Source: Spinellus fusiger
Lineage: Eukaryota > Mucoromycota > Mucoromycetes > Mucorales > Phycomycetaceae
Assembly: GCA_025094145.1 (NCBI GenBank)
Contig: JALLLS010000025.1
Coordinates: forward strand, 124,001-188,000
DNA length: 64,000 bases
Direction of reading: 5' to 3'
Shown here: piece by piece, positions 1 to 15,707 of the stretch
How the letters are laid out: every line of letters starts with the position of its first letter
Numbering within the stretch: position 1 is the first letter of the stretch
Notes under the pieces: generated by a model
The model's database searches: none
What the model was told of the DNA's origin: nothing
Seen by the model: the letters and a program-made list of their open reading frames with translations, nothing else
Position numbers and translations under genes: made by a program

Positions 1-1465
1 CTAATACTAATACTAATACTAATAACATTAGAAAGGGGATCTATTAATGGTAAGAAATAACAAATAAGGAACACTAGCTAGTGGCTCTATAAAAGAGTAG
101 ATAAGGTACAATAATGGTAATAATAGAGATAGTATTTTAAACATTCACCATTCACCACAGGAGTGTGTGGAGTCATCTTTTTCTTTCTTTCTTTCTCTTT
201 CTCTATTACAGAATTGTACTTTTTATGATTCTTATGGTTTCTCTACTTCTTCTTATGGTCTAACCCACACTATGACCTATGCCTTTATTCTGAAGATCTA
301 GTCTTTCTTCTGTTAGTAGAAAAAGCAATAGATTACATTGTCTCTTTACATGAATTACTGCGATCGAAATGAATCGTAGTTTACACCATGCATAAACACA
401 TTGCCTATTTATCTTCTTTACTACCCTAGTAGGTCTATTTCTACGCTGATATTTGATATTTCTTCCTAAGAAAGTCTAATGCATTGATTCTTATGGCTTA
501 TTTCTACTGTCATGACGTATGAGCATTGATGAGAGGATTCGTCAGACAGAACAGCAGAAACACCCCTTACTGGTAGATACAATAGTCCAATGAATCCTAA
601 TGAGAGTTTCTGTCTTTTCACCCTTTCTGTTGTACATGACAGGAGTTTCTTCCTTCTTTTCTCTTCCTTCTTCAGAATAGGTATAAAGAGGGGATACAGA
701 GAATAAGCAAATAGAAACACAAGTAGTGAAGTGTTCACAGATGATACTTCATTTACATCTATATCTATAGTATCATTTGAAAATAAATAAATTACTGTTT
801 CATATCTTTTTATTTTTCCTTAAGAAAAAACACTTGCCTTTATTATTTAGGTTTTTGAAATATGTTTAAAAATAAAATAGGAAGGTAGGAAGAAAAGACA
901 AACTGAGTTAATAAATAGAAAGAGGTACACACACAACTACACACACATACTCAGATTTTTCAGTAGCTTTTACTCATAGGACAATGTCTATCTATTCCTA
1001 CTCATAGGAGAGAAGATACCAGTGAATTGCCCCTGTGTTGACTTGATTTTCTCTAGTACAAGACATTGGGTGGCTTCCAAACTTTATAAAGTCAAACATT
1101 GTGTAAAAGACAGTTTATCAGTAGCAATTACAATGGAGGCGGAAGAACAAAGAGAGGTGTTCTGTGGCATGATCCATAGACAGAGCAGTGATAAGTGATG
1201 TGATAATTCATAATTCATAATTCATAACTAATAACTAATAACTAATAACTAATAACCCTTAACTGATAATAAAAGAAAGAATAATAACAGTAAAATCCTT
1301 GGTGCTTATTCTACAAGGAATAAACACTTAACATTAACACTGAGGAAACGGCATCTAGAGATGTAAAATAGATCCCGTTCTTAGGCCTCTGTTTTAAACT
1401 ACTCCTGTGACTGCCCATTCTCTGTCCCATTTTACCAGTGTCGGTGTGCCTATGGACAGAAATGA
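1..1465. other. AT-rich intergenic region with simple repeats
   Basis: I see no convincing gene here. The first 25 bases are a CTAATA-type simple repeat, and about 1207-1260 is a run of AATTCAT and AACTAAT units. A 90-codon minus-strand reading frame at 466-738 starts with a hydrophobic stretch followed by a Lys/Arg-rich patch, but it has no recognisable motif and no matching splice pattern, so I do not call it. The last 300 bases probably hold the promoter and 5' leader of the RhoGAP gene that begins at 1466. Confidence 0.6.
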
Positions 1466-3068
1466 ATGGATCCACTACAGCTTAGAGAGAGCACAGACAT
1501 ATCCCCGGTAGCAGCCCTTAATGTCGTCTATGAAGCAGGTAACATTAACAGCCACTGCCAAAACTCAACCCACCAGGACTTGACAGTATGGGAAGGCAGA
1601 TGATAGCCCTGTATGCCTGCCAACTGCCTGATCCCTCTGTGCATGACTACGACCTTATATTGTCGTAAGTGGATGGACGTGTTCTACTAATAATCACAAA
1701 TAGTTATGTATTGACCAAACTGTGAGTAGAAGAATAATTGATCTCCTCCTGCTGAGCCTTGGGATTGTTTCAGGGACGCCTGGGTGGAGTCTGACTATAG
1801 CCTTGTCTTTTTTGCCTCTCCTGCCTATTACCGTCCTTCTTGGATGTGGCTGCTCAAGGTGTACCGTGCCTTGGACAGACGGTAAGATGATAGGGTGCAC
1901 TCACTTGTTGATGTATCAATGCACTCACCTGTTAATGTATCAATGCACTCACCTGGTAATATATCAATGCACTCACCTGTTAATATATCAATGCATGACG
2001 GGAGTGCAGCTACAAGAAGAATCTAAAGGCACTGCATGTGGTGCATTTGGCAGGTGCCTTTCGTTATGTGTTTGATTTTGCGAATCGATTAATGAGGTAA
2101 CCTACACTCTTTTGCTACGACTTACAAGAACAGCCCAAAGTTCGCTGAGAAACTGTTCTACTACTCGCACCTGGAGGAGCTTGACCTCCATGTGCCGCTG
2201 TCTAGACTAGCGATTCCTCCTGCTGTAGTGGACTATGAGCTGTCCCTGCCCTGGTCTCCTTCTCCTGCCATGTCTGCCACAGGAGGCGCCACTGAGCTTT
2301 CCATGGCATTTGGGAGGACATTGGAGGATTTGGCAGAAATAGATGGAAAAACAGACTCATCTGATTATATTCCTTGTGTGTTATTTTCCATCATAGAGCA
2401 TTTGAGGAAAGAGGGATTGGAACAAGAAGGCCTGTTTCGTAAATCACCCTCTCGACTAGACTATAACAAGGTGAAGCGTGCACTGAACAAACGTAAGCTG
2501 CTTTCTTTTTCTCTCTCTTTCTCTTTTTTTTTTCTTTTTGGTGCATGTCTAGCCTATCCACTCATACACCTTAGGATTGCCCATACAATTAAGAGAGTAC
2601 GATATTCATATCTCATGTACTCTCCTAAAATCCTTTATCAACGATCTTCCCTGTCCACTCATCACTACTCAAGCACTGGATGAGAAGGGTGAGTTATAGG
2701 CTATTCTTGCTGTGTGGACACTGTAGAAGTGTATATTGACTGTTGATAAAGACACACTACAGCAATTACGGGAATTGATTCACCATCAGTCGAGTTACAC
2801 ACAGAACGTATTGCACTACTTGATTACTTTTCTTGCTCAAGTGGCCGATCATTCTTCAGTCAATAAGATGACAGTGGAGAATCTTGCCATTGTATTTGCT
2901 CCTAATCTGATCCGCAGTGATTCGAATGTCTGTGTTGGACAGGGACTGAATGAGTCAGATGCACTAGGAAAGGCTGCTCTTTACCTTAAGGAGCTGAAGA
3001 AAAGCATAGAATGTGTTAAATTACTCATTCTTCATCGACAGCTGATTTTTGCTCCCTCCACAGTATAA
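1466..3068 (+). CDS. Sec14 (CRAL-TRIO)-RhoGAP protein, p50RhoGAP/ARHGAP1-like
   Basis: Seven exons join in phase: 1466-1538, 1577-1664, 1774-1881, 2010-2096, 2134-2492, 2575-2688 and 2752-3068, giving about 381 residues. The N-terminal half matches the lipid-binding Sec14 module of ARHGAP1/8 proteins, with motifs WVESDYSLVFF, KNLKALHVVH and SPKFAEKLFYYS followed by LHVPL. The C-terminal half is a RhoGAP domain: GLFRKSPS carries the arginine finger, then LLKSFINDLPCPLI and MTVENLAIVFAPNL. The expected role is GTPase activation of Cdc42/Rho at membranes. The ATG at 1466 is chosen because an in-frame stop lies immediately upstream at 1463. The third intron (1882-2009) carries a tandem repeat. 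The domain order and length fit the animal family, although the proline-rich linker is short. Confidence 0.94.
1893..1994. repeat. 24-bp tandem repeat inside RhoGAP intron 3
   Basis: About four imperfect copies of a 24-bp unit containing CAATGCACTCACCTG lie end to end and fill most of the intron. The unit is non-coding in the spliced gene. Confidence 0.85.
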
Positions 3069-3472
3069 GAAGAGGTGTCATTTCTATGAGCAAAAATAAA
3101 GGGGATGTTCTTGTCCTACTTTATTCTACTTTATTCTAATTTATCTTAGTTAATGAGTAAGTTTTATGATTGGATTCTATAAGTGGATTCTATAGGTGAG
3201 GTTTATTAGTCACCTCAGTCTCCTCCTCCTCTTCACAAATGAGCCCACAAATCCACCCTCTTTCTCCTCCTCCTCCATGAGTGGGAGCTGAGATCCAAAT
3301 GAGTAAGAAAAGAGAAATAGACAGCAATGGATCATCAGGGTCATGCACTGATTCGATAAAAAGCATAAGTCGCTCTTTCAAACACCGTATCCATGGTGCA
3401 AAGACTTTTTCTTTTTCTTTCTTTTTCTTTCTTGTTTACTCTTTCTCTTCTTAAAGAACAAAGCCAACTTCC

Positions 3473-6400
3473 ATGATGGATGACGTTCCTCCTCTACCAG
3501 ACTCCAATAGTGTGTCACAGCCCACAGAGACAGGGCCACCGCTTCCTCAGGAACCCACACCCAGTGAGAAGCAGGCTATGGCTGAAGCCCTGGCCCCTGC
3601 GCCTGAGAATATCCCCCGCCTTCCTACTGCCCACCTTGCAACAGACATGAAGAGTGCTGACCGTACTCTTGTGGAGAACCAACTCCAGGCAGCACAGTCT
3701 GCACCCACAGCCCAGCCCACGGCCTCCCTTTCTGTGCCTGGTAGTTTCGAGACAAAGCCCACGTCGGTTCTGTTGGACGAGTGTCGTGTCGGGTGGACGG
3801 CGTTTTCTTCGCTTCCTAATCCAGGCGATGAAGCCAATGCTCTTTCCATGAGTCCAGAAGCACTGAGTGCCCTGTACCAGGGAACACGTAGCCAAGAAAC
3901 ACTCCCAGACGATGTGATTGAGAAGTTCCTTAGTGAGGCTTACTATGGAGAATGGTACCATCATACTGGGTTTATGCTGTTCACTGTGTTCTTTACTTGG
4001 CTTGTCACTAAGCTGGGTGGAGGATTAATGGCCTGTCTTGTTATAGGAGCCTTCTTGGGTAAGTTACAAAGGAGAGTATAAAGGAGAAGCAGACGTATTG
4101 ATCCTTTCTGCCTGCCTGCCTGCCTGCCTACCCTCTTTCTTCTCATTGTTACTGTTGTTACTATCTCCACAGCTACATACCATCAGACCAACATGCGAAG
4201 ACTGAGACGCAACACCCGAGACGACATTAACCGAGAAATGAGCATCAACCGCCTTGAAACAGACGAGGAGTCTGTAGATTGGATGAACCACTTCTTGTCG
4301 CGCTTCTGGTTAATCTATGAACCCGTTTTGTCTGCTCAGATCATTGGTACAGCAGATGCTATTCTTGTAGAAAGCACACCTTCTTTTTTGGATTCCATTC
4401 GATTGAGTACATTTACGCTTGGCACAAAAGCCCCCCGTATTGATGGCATCAAGACCTACCCAAGAACAGAACCTAATGTGGTGGTAAGTCCTCCTTTGAC
4501 GCGTCCCCCTCCCAACCACCACAGCCCATGTTCTTAATAACATTGTATTGTTGCATTACTGTGTTGCTGTGTCTAGTGCATGGACTGGAAACTCTCTTTT
4601 ATTCCCAACGACATAATGGATCTGTCCAAACGTGATCTTCAGTCCAAGGTCAACCCCAAGATTGTATTGACCATTCGTGTGGGCAAGGGCATGTTGGGTG
4701 CTGGCATGCCTATTCTGCTCGAGGACCTTGCCTTTAGTGGCACCCTCCGTCTTAAATTCAAGCTGTTCAACGAATTCCCCCATGTAAAAACAGTGGAAGC
4801 CTCCTTCTTGGATAAGCCTGTGTTTGACTATGTATTGAAGCCTGTGGGTGGCGATACCTTTGGATTCGACATCAACAATATTCCTGGTCTGCAGTCCTTT
4901 GTCCAGGAACAAGTGCATGCTACTCTGGGTCCTATGATGTATGCTCCCAACAACTACCTAGTGGATGTAGCAGGCATGATGGCAGGCGGCGTTGACTTGG
5001 GTAAACATACACACACACACATATATATATAAAAAGGGAAAAAAGGGAGAAAAAAAAACTCGTCTATAGAAGTGCAGTGCGTTGGATGACTTGACGGTTG
5101 AACTAACTAACACACTCTGCTGGAAACAGATGCCGCCAATGGTGTTCTTGGCCTTACTCTCTATTCGGCGAACAACCTCAAGGGATCCGATTTATTCGGT
5201 AGTCTTGATCCTTATGTCACTTTCCATATCGGCAATACCATGAACACAGAACTCGGTCGCACTGCTGCCTTTGAAGACACCTCTGATCCTAAATGGGACG
5301 AAACCCACTTCTTGCTCATCAACACTCTCTCCGACAACCTGTGTCTGCAAGTCATGGACCGCAATGTCGGCAGAAAAGACACTTTGGTGGGAGTGGCTAT
5401 GTTTGATCTCAAGGAACTTCTCGAACAACAGGCAGAGGGACTGACACTGACAGTCACTCGGAATGGAAAGTCAGTGGGAGACATCAAATGTGACTTGCGA
5501 TACTTCCCCATCTCTCAGCCTGAAAAGCAGGAAGATGGTACGGTGGTACCTGTGGCTGAATCCAACAGTGGTGTCTTGCGCTTCCTGGTGCATGAGTGTA
5601 AGGAGCTCGGAAATGAAAAGAAAGGGTTCGGACTTCCTCTTGTTGGTAGCTCCGATACGAATGCCTATGCTATTGCCAAGGTGAATGGCGTGGAGAAGTT
5701 GCGTACAATGGTCTTTAAGCGAAGTGTCAATCCTCGTTGGTACAAGTGGGTGGAGATGTTTGTGGCCGACAAGACCAAGTTGAATTTGTCAGTGGATGTG
5801 ATGGACAGCAACGAGTTCACAGACGACGTGTGTCTGGGTCGTTTCTCTTCTCGTTTGGTGGACATTGAAGAGCAGATCACAAAGCAGGGTCAGGACTGGT
5901 GGACATTGAAGGACGGTATAGGCAAGATCCATCTGGGAGCTGTGTGGAAGCCAGTCGTGATGACGGGATTTTCAGAGGGACTTGGTCATGGCACCTACCG
6001 TCCTCCCATTGGTGTTGTGCGTATTGAAGTGTTGGAAGCCAAGGATCTTAAGAATGTAGAAGCATTGACGGGTGGTAAATCAGATCCTTATGTTCGTGTA
6101 CTGTCAGGCACTCAAGTGCGTGGACAGACCGAGTATATTGATGATAATCTGGATCCTGTATGGGATACATGTCTTTATGTTCCTGTTCATTCTCTGCGTG
6201 AGGATTTGATCTTGGAAGTGATGGATTACAATGATATTCAAAAAGACAAGTTCCTTGGTTTGACTGAGCTGGTATTGAAGGACATCGTAAAGGAAGTCAA
6301 GGTAGAGGAACAGTCTGTGTATGAAGCCATGGATACTGTGGATAGGTAAAGAAAGAAAGAGAGAGAGAGAAAGAGATTGTATTGACTTGTTATTACAGAT

Positions 6401-8588
6401 GGACTGAATTACTGAGCAATGACCGTAAGAAGAGCAAGGGATCTCTCCACTACGTTGCCTCTTTCTTCCCAACATTAGAACTTGCTCAACAAGCAAAGAC
6501 ACCCAAAGACACCGAGACTGTGGAAGGCACGCCTGCACCAGAAACACCTGCACCAGAAACACCTGCACCAGAAACACCTGCCACTGACATGCCTCTTCCT
6601 CTTCCCGAGAAGGATGTTCACGGTGAACTTATCCAATACACTCAAGACAAGTCCAAGATCAACTTGCTTGCTTATGAGTCTGGTATTCTCAAAGTCACTA
6701 TTCACTCTGCCAGCATCAAGGACAAGGCAAAGGTCACAGCCGATATCATGCTGGACTCCAATGATCCTCAGTACAAGACAGCTCAAATCAAGGGATCCCA
6801 TCTTCCCTTTAATGAAACAGCCGATGCATTTGTCAAAGAAATGGACTTTTCTCGTCTGATGGTGCGTATCAAGACAGTCAGTGATAGCAAAGATGACTCC
6901 AATCTAGGGTTCTGGATCAGCCCTGTGAGTGATCTTGTTCGTCAAATCCAGAACCGCAGTGCAGAAGACGACACTGAAAAAGAATACCCACTCTCCAACT
7001 CCAATGGCGGAACCATTCGCCTTAGTTTTGATTTTATTCCTGTAGTGAAATTCAAGCTGGATCCTAAAGAGAGTCTTGAGAGTAAGTCTTTTTTTATTTA
7101 TATTTATTATTATTTATTAGTGGAGGGTCTACGTCAACAGCTACTCAATAGAATGAAATAGATCAAGGCAATTTGACAGTAACTGCCATTAAAGCCAATA
7201 ATCTCAAGGGTGTGGATCGTTCGGGTACTAGTGATCCTTATGTCGTATTCACATTCAATGGAGAAAAGGTTCACAAGACAGATACTTATAAGAAGCAGCT
7301 GAGTCCTGTGTTTAAGAATGAAGTGTTTACTGTGCCTGTGGTAAGAACATCTAACACATTGTGAGTCCCTGTATGTGTGTCTAATGAAGTGTATATATAT
7401 ATATATATAGTTGCAACGTATTGGTACTTCCTTAGTAGCAGAAGTGTATGACTGGGATCAGATTGGCAAGGATGAATTGTTAGGCCAATGTACTATCAGC
7501 TTCACAGCAGATCAAGTAGAAAGTTTTGCTGCCAGGGAAGTCGAATTGCCTTTAAATACAGAAGGTAGCATTCGTGTACGTCTCTTGTGGCAGCCTCAGT
7601 TGTTGGCTCGTAAGCGTACAGGCACTTCTATCTTCTCTGCTACTACTCGTATGTTCACCTCTGTTCCTGGTGCTGGTGGAAAGGTATTGGGCGCTGGCAT
7701 TGGTGCTGGTGGAAAAGTACTGGGCGCTGGCATTGGTGCTGGTGGAAAGGTCCTTGGTGGTGGTGTGTCCGTTATCGGTGGTGGTGTGTCCGCTATCGGT
7801 GGTGGTATTGGCAGTGGCGTGTCTGCTATCGGTGGTGGCATCGGTGGTGGTGTGTCTGCTATCGGTGGTGGTATTGGCAGTGGTATTCGTGGTATTGGCA
7901 AATTGGGTGGTAGTAAGAAGCCTTCCCCATCAGAGATTCCTCCTGTTCCTAGTGTGCGTACACAATCTCTGCCTACAGAGCCTGCTATGGCCACACCCAC
8001 ACCTGAAATTACCCGTTCAAACACATCTATGCATGGATCTACTATGGAGCCTACATTAAGCAGTGAATCCAACACACCTTACCTTGGCAGACCCTCTGAA
8101 GGTACACACTTAACAGTCTATAGTGATACTAGAAATAGCACACTCACGCATTCCTCCTTACCCTAATAGACAGTATCATTGGCTCTAATGGTACCATCAC
8201 TATCTCCGTGGTGGGTGCACGCAATCTCAAGGCCATGGACCGTGGAGGCACCAGTGATCCTTATGCCCGTGTTCGCATAGGCACAAAAGTCATTGGAAAA
8301 ACAAAGCACATCAAAAAGACCCTTGTTCCTGAATGGAATGAAACTTTCTCTACAAAAGTAGGCAGTGCAAAGACAGTGCTGGATTTCAAAGTCAAAGATC
8401 ACAACACGATTAATGATGTTGATATTGGTGAAGTGGCCTTTGATCTCTGGGACAATGTGCGTCCAGGACAGCCCTTTGATGGCTGGCTGACATTGAAACC
8501 AGAAGGCACAGGTGAAATACATATCCGTGTTGAACAGAGCAATGAAGGCAATAGTAATAACCGTGGACTGTTTGGCAAAATATTATAA
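3473..8588 (+). CDS. Tricalbin-like SMP/multi-C2 membrane tether
   Basis: Eight exons join in phase (3473-4058, 4173-4483, 4577-5000, 5130-6345, 6399-7081, 7162-7340, 7411-8101, 8170-8588), giving about 1502 residues. A Pro-rich N-terminus is followed by a membrane hairpin (GFMLFTVFFTWLV and GLMACLVIGAFLG, about residues 163-196). Next comes an SMP lipid-transfer domain (starting near VDWMNHFLSRFWLIYEP, about 220-430), then C2-type modules. I count six; good ones contain SDLFGSLDPYV, GGKSDPYVRV, SGTSDPYVVF and GGTSDPYARV, and the fourth (about 6690-6940) is degenerate. Yeast tricalbins tether cortical ER to the plasma membrane and move lipids, with Ca2+-dependent C2 binding. Two low-complexity linkers are unusual: an APETP repeat (6531-6585) and a long Gly-rich repeat (7663-7915) before the last C2. 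It lies 115 bp upstream of RPC8. Confidence 0.95.
6531..6585 (+). repeat. 15-bp coding tandem repeat (APETP)
   Basis: Three to four near-identical 15-bp units encode Ala-Pro-Glu-Thr-Pro in the linker between two tricalbin C2 modules. Confidence 0.85.
7663..7915 (+). repeat. Gly-rich coding repeat in tricalbin linker
   Basis: Degenerate tandem units encode first GAGGKVLGAGIG copies and then GGGVSAIGGGIGSG copies, giving roughly 80 residues of alternating Gly and small hydrophobic residues between the fifth and sixth C2 modules. The reading frame stays open throughout. The antisense and other-frame ORFs here are shadows. Confidence 0.85.
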
Positions 8589-8703
8589 TAAAACTGCATG
8601 AAATAAAAGTGTGACTGTGAATAGCGAGAGAGTCCAACTAAAACAGAGTCACAAATGCCCTCTTTTCGACTTGTTTGTTTTTTGTCATCAAGCTTAGGAC
8701 CTC

Positions 8704-9551
8704 ATGTTTCTCCTTGCAGAACTAGAAGACACAGTGAAGATTGTTCCTAATGACTTTAGAAAGAGCACCAATGAAGCCATTACGGATGTTTTGAATGAGA
8801 AATTTGCGAATAAAGTAACTATAGAACACACCAACACTTTAACAGTAGGAGAGAATAGGTTGTTCAGGATGTTGGGCTGTGCATAAGTGTGCGTGATATT
8901 ACCCATATGTCAGAAGCCCATATTTTGTATGGAGATGGGTGTAGTTATTCCAAAGGTAAAAAAAGAACAGAATGCATTGGCCTGGCTCAGATATTAGTTT
9001 CCTTTAGGCTGCTGGTGTTTAGACCTTTTATAGGGGAGGTATTGACAGGAAAGATTAAAAGTTGTTCTGCTCGAGGTGTTCGAGGTAATTGAGTAGAAAG
9101 ACTATGATTTATTATTGATCTTTAGTGTCAATGGGATTCTTTGATGATATTCATATTCCTGCTCCTGCCCTACAGATAGGTTCTGAGTTGTAGGTGCTGC
9201 TATTGAGTGTTGTGCGTTGACAATCCTATAAAGTGATGTAGCAGAACAAGTGTGGGTGTGGAGCTATGAAGGACAGAAGTTATACATGGACATTGAGGAG
9301 ACGATTCGCTTCCGTATTTTGCATGAGCTGTTCACAGATACCACTCCTACCACTCACCAAGGCACTGTTGCGGGAGGCAGCCGTCAATCTGTAGCAGAAA
9401 TGGCAGCCAGTAGTGATTTAGCAGCCAATTCAACAAAGATCCCTCCCTATGCATTGACAGTAAGTGTATATGTCGGCTACTTTTTATCTAACAAGTGCAG
9501 TGTACCATTCAGGAAGATGGTCTGGGCTTACTCTCCTGGTGGGGAAGTTAA
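8704..9551 (+). CDS. RPC25: RNA polymerase III subunit RPC8 (Rpc25, Rpb7-like)
   Basis: Six exons join in phase: 8704-8814, 8859-8955, 8998-9084, 9126-9186, 9234-9459 and 9501-9551. They give about 210 residues, close to the 204-212 usual for the family. The start [13 protein letters not shown], the run [17 protein letters not shown], the SHS2/OB boundary [27 protein letters not shown], the signature AEQVWVW and the C-terminal [10 protein letters not shown] are diagnostic. The protein is the stalk partner of Rpc17 in Pol III and acts in initiation of tRNA and 5S rRNA genes. The exon 4-5 junction could use a donor a few bases earlier. The gene converges on alanyl-tRNA synthetase, with 178 bp between the stop codons. 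Confidence 0.93.
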
Positions 9552-9729
9552 TGTTCTGCTATCTCCCCTCTATCTCTTCTTTTTTCTTCTTTTTTTCCTC
9601 TTATTCAACAGTGATGAAATCAAGAAACTTATAGATAATAAACAAATAAACAAATAAAATAACATCACTTTTCTTCCATCTACATGTGTATGTCTTTAGA
9701 GTCCCTTTATGTTTATTACAACACTGTCA

Positions 9730-13042
<3,313 letters not shown>

Positions 13043-13625
13043 GATGGAAGAATAACAGGTACTGCCATTTGTGGTGTTTTCTTTTTTTTTGACTGTTTAT
13101 TTTGTTTTCAATTTTTCCCATTCAAAAAAAAAAGGGGGGAGGAGAGCCAATCAGTAAAGAGATGTCGTCACTTGTGAGGATGGAAATGGAAAGAGAAAGT
13201 CCTCCCTTGTGGGTGGTATAGATTAGCTGAGAATGAAATCAAGAGAGTAGGGTTTGGTGTTCTTTGTTCTCTGTTCCAGTCACAGGTGCTATTCCAAATA
13301 AGGGAGGAAAAAAGATAATAAGTGAGGCCAAGGAAGGGAGTGTCATGACAACCGAGATATCGGTAGCAACAGTGTTATTAATACATTCCTGAGCGTTGTA
13401 TTATTTCTGGTTTGTTTATACATTAGTTAGAAAGGGTAGAAAGGCAAAACAAAAAGGTAAAAAAGTAACGAATCAGCACCCTTATCTTAAGGACAGTTAC
13501 GGATATACTAAGGCTGGGATTCTATTTTATAGGTGGGCTTGACACAACACAGCCAACAGTTCTATTTTTGCTTATTCTTCTTCCCCACACTCATACAGTA
13601 AGTCACTAGAATAATAGCCTAGTGC
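13043..13625. other. Intergenic/promoter region upstream of alanyl-tRNA synthetase
   Basis: This is the 5' flank of the minus-strand synthetase. It contains T-rich and A-rich runs near 13079-13135 and no ORF or RNA gene that I can support. Confidence 0.5.
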
Positions 13626-13982
13626 TTGATGACTCTGCCTCTGAGAGCACAGATCATTGGAAGAACACCAAGTCCCGGGTGTACAAACAAATGTAGACTA
13701 GTGAGAAGAAGTGAAAGAAGAAAAGTCGAACTATTCAAGGTAAGCATCGTAGGTCAATGCAGCTACTTTTTTTGTGTTAGTAGAGAAGCCCGTTGGCACG
13801 ATGAGAATAGAAATTCACCAATGACACTTGCTTATAGATGGGCTTCTGCTAATAAAGATGGATTACATTGGTCATTGATAAAATGGCAATTAGAATCAGT
13901 GCCTTGTTTTCCATATTTATTGTCTTCCTGTGAAATCATTGTTAAATCAAGTAACTCACTACATGTGAAGAAAAGGCTCTAG
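13626..13982 (+). CDS. Possible small unrecognised protein
   Basis: A 118-codon open frame is basic at its start (RRSERRKVELFK) and Trp-rich in the middle (RWHDENRN, HWSLIKWQLE). I do not recognise a family. A GTAAG donor at 13740 might begin an intron, but no acceptor restores this frame cleanly, so the frame may be read straight through or may be chance. It lies between the synthetase promoter and the 14275 gene. Treat it as tentative. Confidence 0.2.
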   Translation: MMTLPLRAQIIGRTPSPGCTNKCRLVRRSERRKVELFKVSIVGQCSYFFCVSREARWHDENRNSPMTLAYRWASANKDGLHWSLIKWQLESVPCFPYLLSSCEIIVKSSNSLHVKKRL

Positions 13983-14274
13983 CCTATCCGATCTACATAA
14001 TAGAGCTGAGAAATAACATTCTGCTAATGGCACTGACCTATTGTAGCTTAAACTACTCTCATGCCACCAGCGTGTTGCACAGATAGACATTAGGCCATTT
14101 GCTTGTGCTCTGATACCTTTTTAATGCCTCGTGTCTTGTACCACCGTCATGAAAAGAGAAAAGCAAATCTAATTCATTAAACTATCCGATAAACGTCTTT
14201 TTATCCTGTTTATTCTTCTTTCTCTCTTTTATATTTATTTATTCGTTCATTCCTTTAACAATTAACCTACACTC

Positions 14275-15707
14275 ATGACAGAAAGAAAGAATCTCAGTAA
14301 ACTACAGAGACTGGCTCGATGGTCTAGTGTAGGATCTGCCCATGCAAACTCCAAACATAATCCAAAATCCAACCTACTACCTATTGCTGAAAGAACATTA
14401 GAAGCCATTGATCACAATGACTTGGTGCAAGGAGTGACCTATATACTTAAAATTAATCATATTGTTTTGGGACTATTCCAAGGTAGGAACGAACTTATAC
14501 AATAATATAAAAAAGAAAGAAAGAAAGAGACTCTAATGGCCGGGCTGTGATTCATTCTAGGCTGGGATGATGATATGTGCTGTTTTCTTGTGCTTCGTGA
14601 GTATATTAATAGAAATAGAAAAACAGAAATAGATTGCTCATATTCAACAATAAAATAGGCTCAGATATATCACTCATGCGATGGTCAAAGGCACGCTACA
14701 TTCCAGGAAACTTTAATGCCTATGACGCCTTTGATGAGAACGGCAATCCCTCCGTATTTCTTTGGACAGAGCAATTGCAAGTACAAATACCAAACAATTG
14801 GTTTGCTCTTTTTGAAGAAGCACGAAGAAAACAACAAGAGTGGCTAAAGACACTTAAACAAAGACAAAGAGCGTCTCATATCGCTACCAGAGAGGCCGGC
14901 GCCATTACCTTTAATATCGGAACAGAATATATTTCCCTGAAAGACGACCCTCCACTGAGTCTTCCTGAAAACAAAGAAATGAAACAATCGAAAGACCACT
15001 ATGAATTGCAAGACTATTTAGTAGATACTCAGCGCATCAATGACAGTCCTTTATACACTCCCAATGAATCCATCAATGAAAGCCAATATGAGAGCCTGGA
15101 CTCTTACATCAATCAATTCCATTCCTTCCCCTCTCTCTCCAGCACATTACAGGAGTCTTCTATACCTTGTAATGAAGTATCACAAACTCATTCAAGCCAC
15201 AGCTCTCAACATAGCTGCGAACCGGAATTAAATCCCGAAGATACACCTGGCTCTTCATTTGTGCAGTCTTATGATTCAAACACTCTAGAATCAACATCAA
15301 GTGCAAACACAGAACGCTCTTATCTTGAAAATACAAATGATATAAAAGAATCTACCCCTGACTCAATCATAGTAACAATGACACCCTCTATTTCTGAAAA
15401 AACTATTGCCACAGCAACAACAGATACATCAATGGAATCTAACAAGACAGAAATATTTTCTTTATTAGACACAGAGTTAACCCACCCACTCACAAAGGGG
15501 AGTCCTGTCGCCACCAAGTTTATTAAATCACGGGCTTCCTCCATTGTAGAATCATTGATTGGTGATACTGGTGCCTTCTCTCACGATGCAGATCGCTTTT
15601 CTATTCTGACAAAAGATTATGAATCATCACTACACTCAGTACCCACAGACTATTCAGATATATCCTCCAAGAACAAGACACTGTGGAGATCAATAACACA
15701 GAGTTGA
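14275..15707 (+). CDS. Unrecognised Ser/Thr-rich protein
   Basis: Three exons join in phase: 14275-14482, 14561-14596 and 14659-15707, giving about 430 residues. The first about 180 residues look folded, with a basic start (KLQRLARWSSVG), a helical stretch QGVTYILKINHIVLGLFQGWDD split by the first intron, then MRWSKARYIPGNFNAYDAFDE and WTEQLQVQIPNNWFALFEEARR. The rest is low-complexity, rich in Ser, Thr, Glu and Asn, with no transmembrane segment or signal peptide. I recognise no family and assign no function. The support is the consistent reading phase across two canonical introns and codon use like its neighbours. The alternative is that the 36-nt middle exon is misplaced. Confidence 0.6.

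Noticed and set aside
1893..1994. Regular repeats resembling a CRISPR array
   Set aside because: The units are contiguous 24-mers without unique spacers and lie inside a eukaryotic intron.
7574..8075. Long Val/Leu-rich and Pro-rich reading frames overlapping the tricalbin linker
   Set aside because: They are other-frame and antisense readings of the Gly-rich repeat; the tricalbin frame is supported by splicing and the flanking C2 domains.
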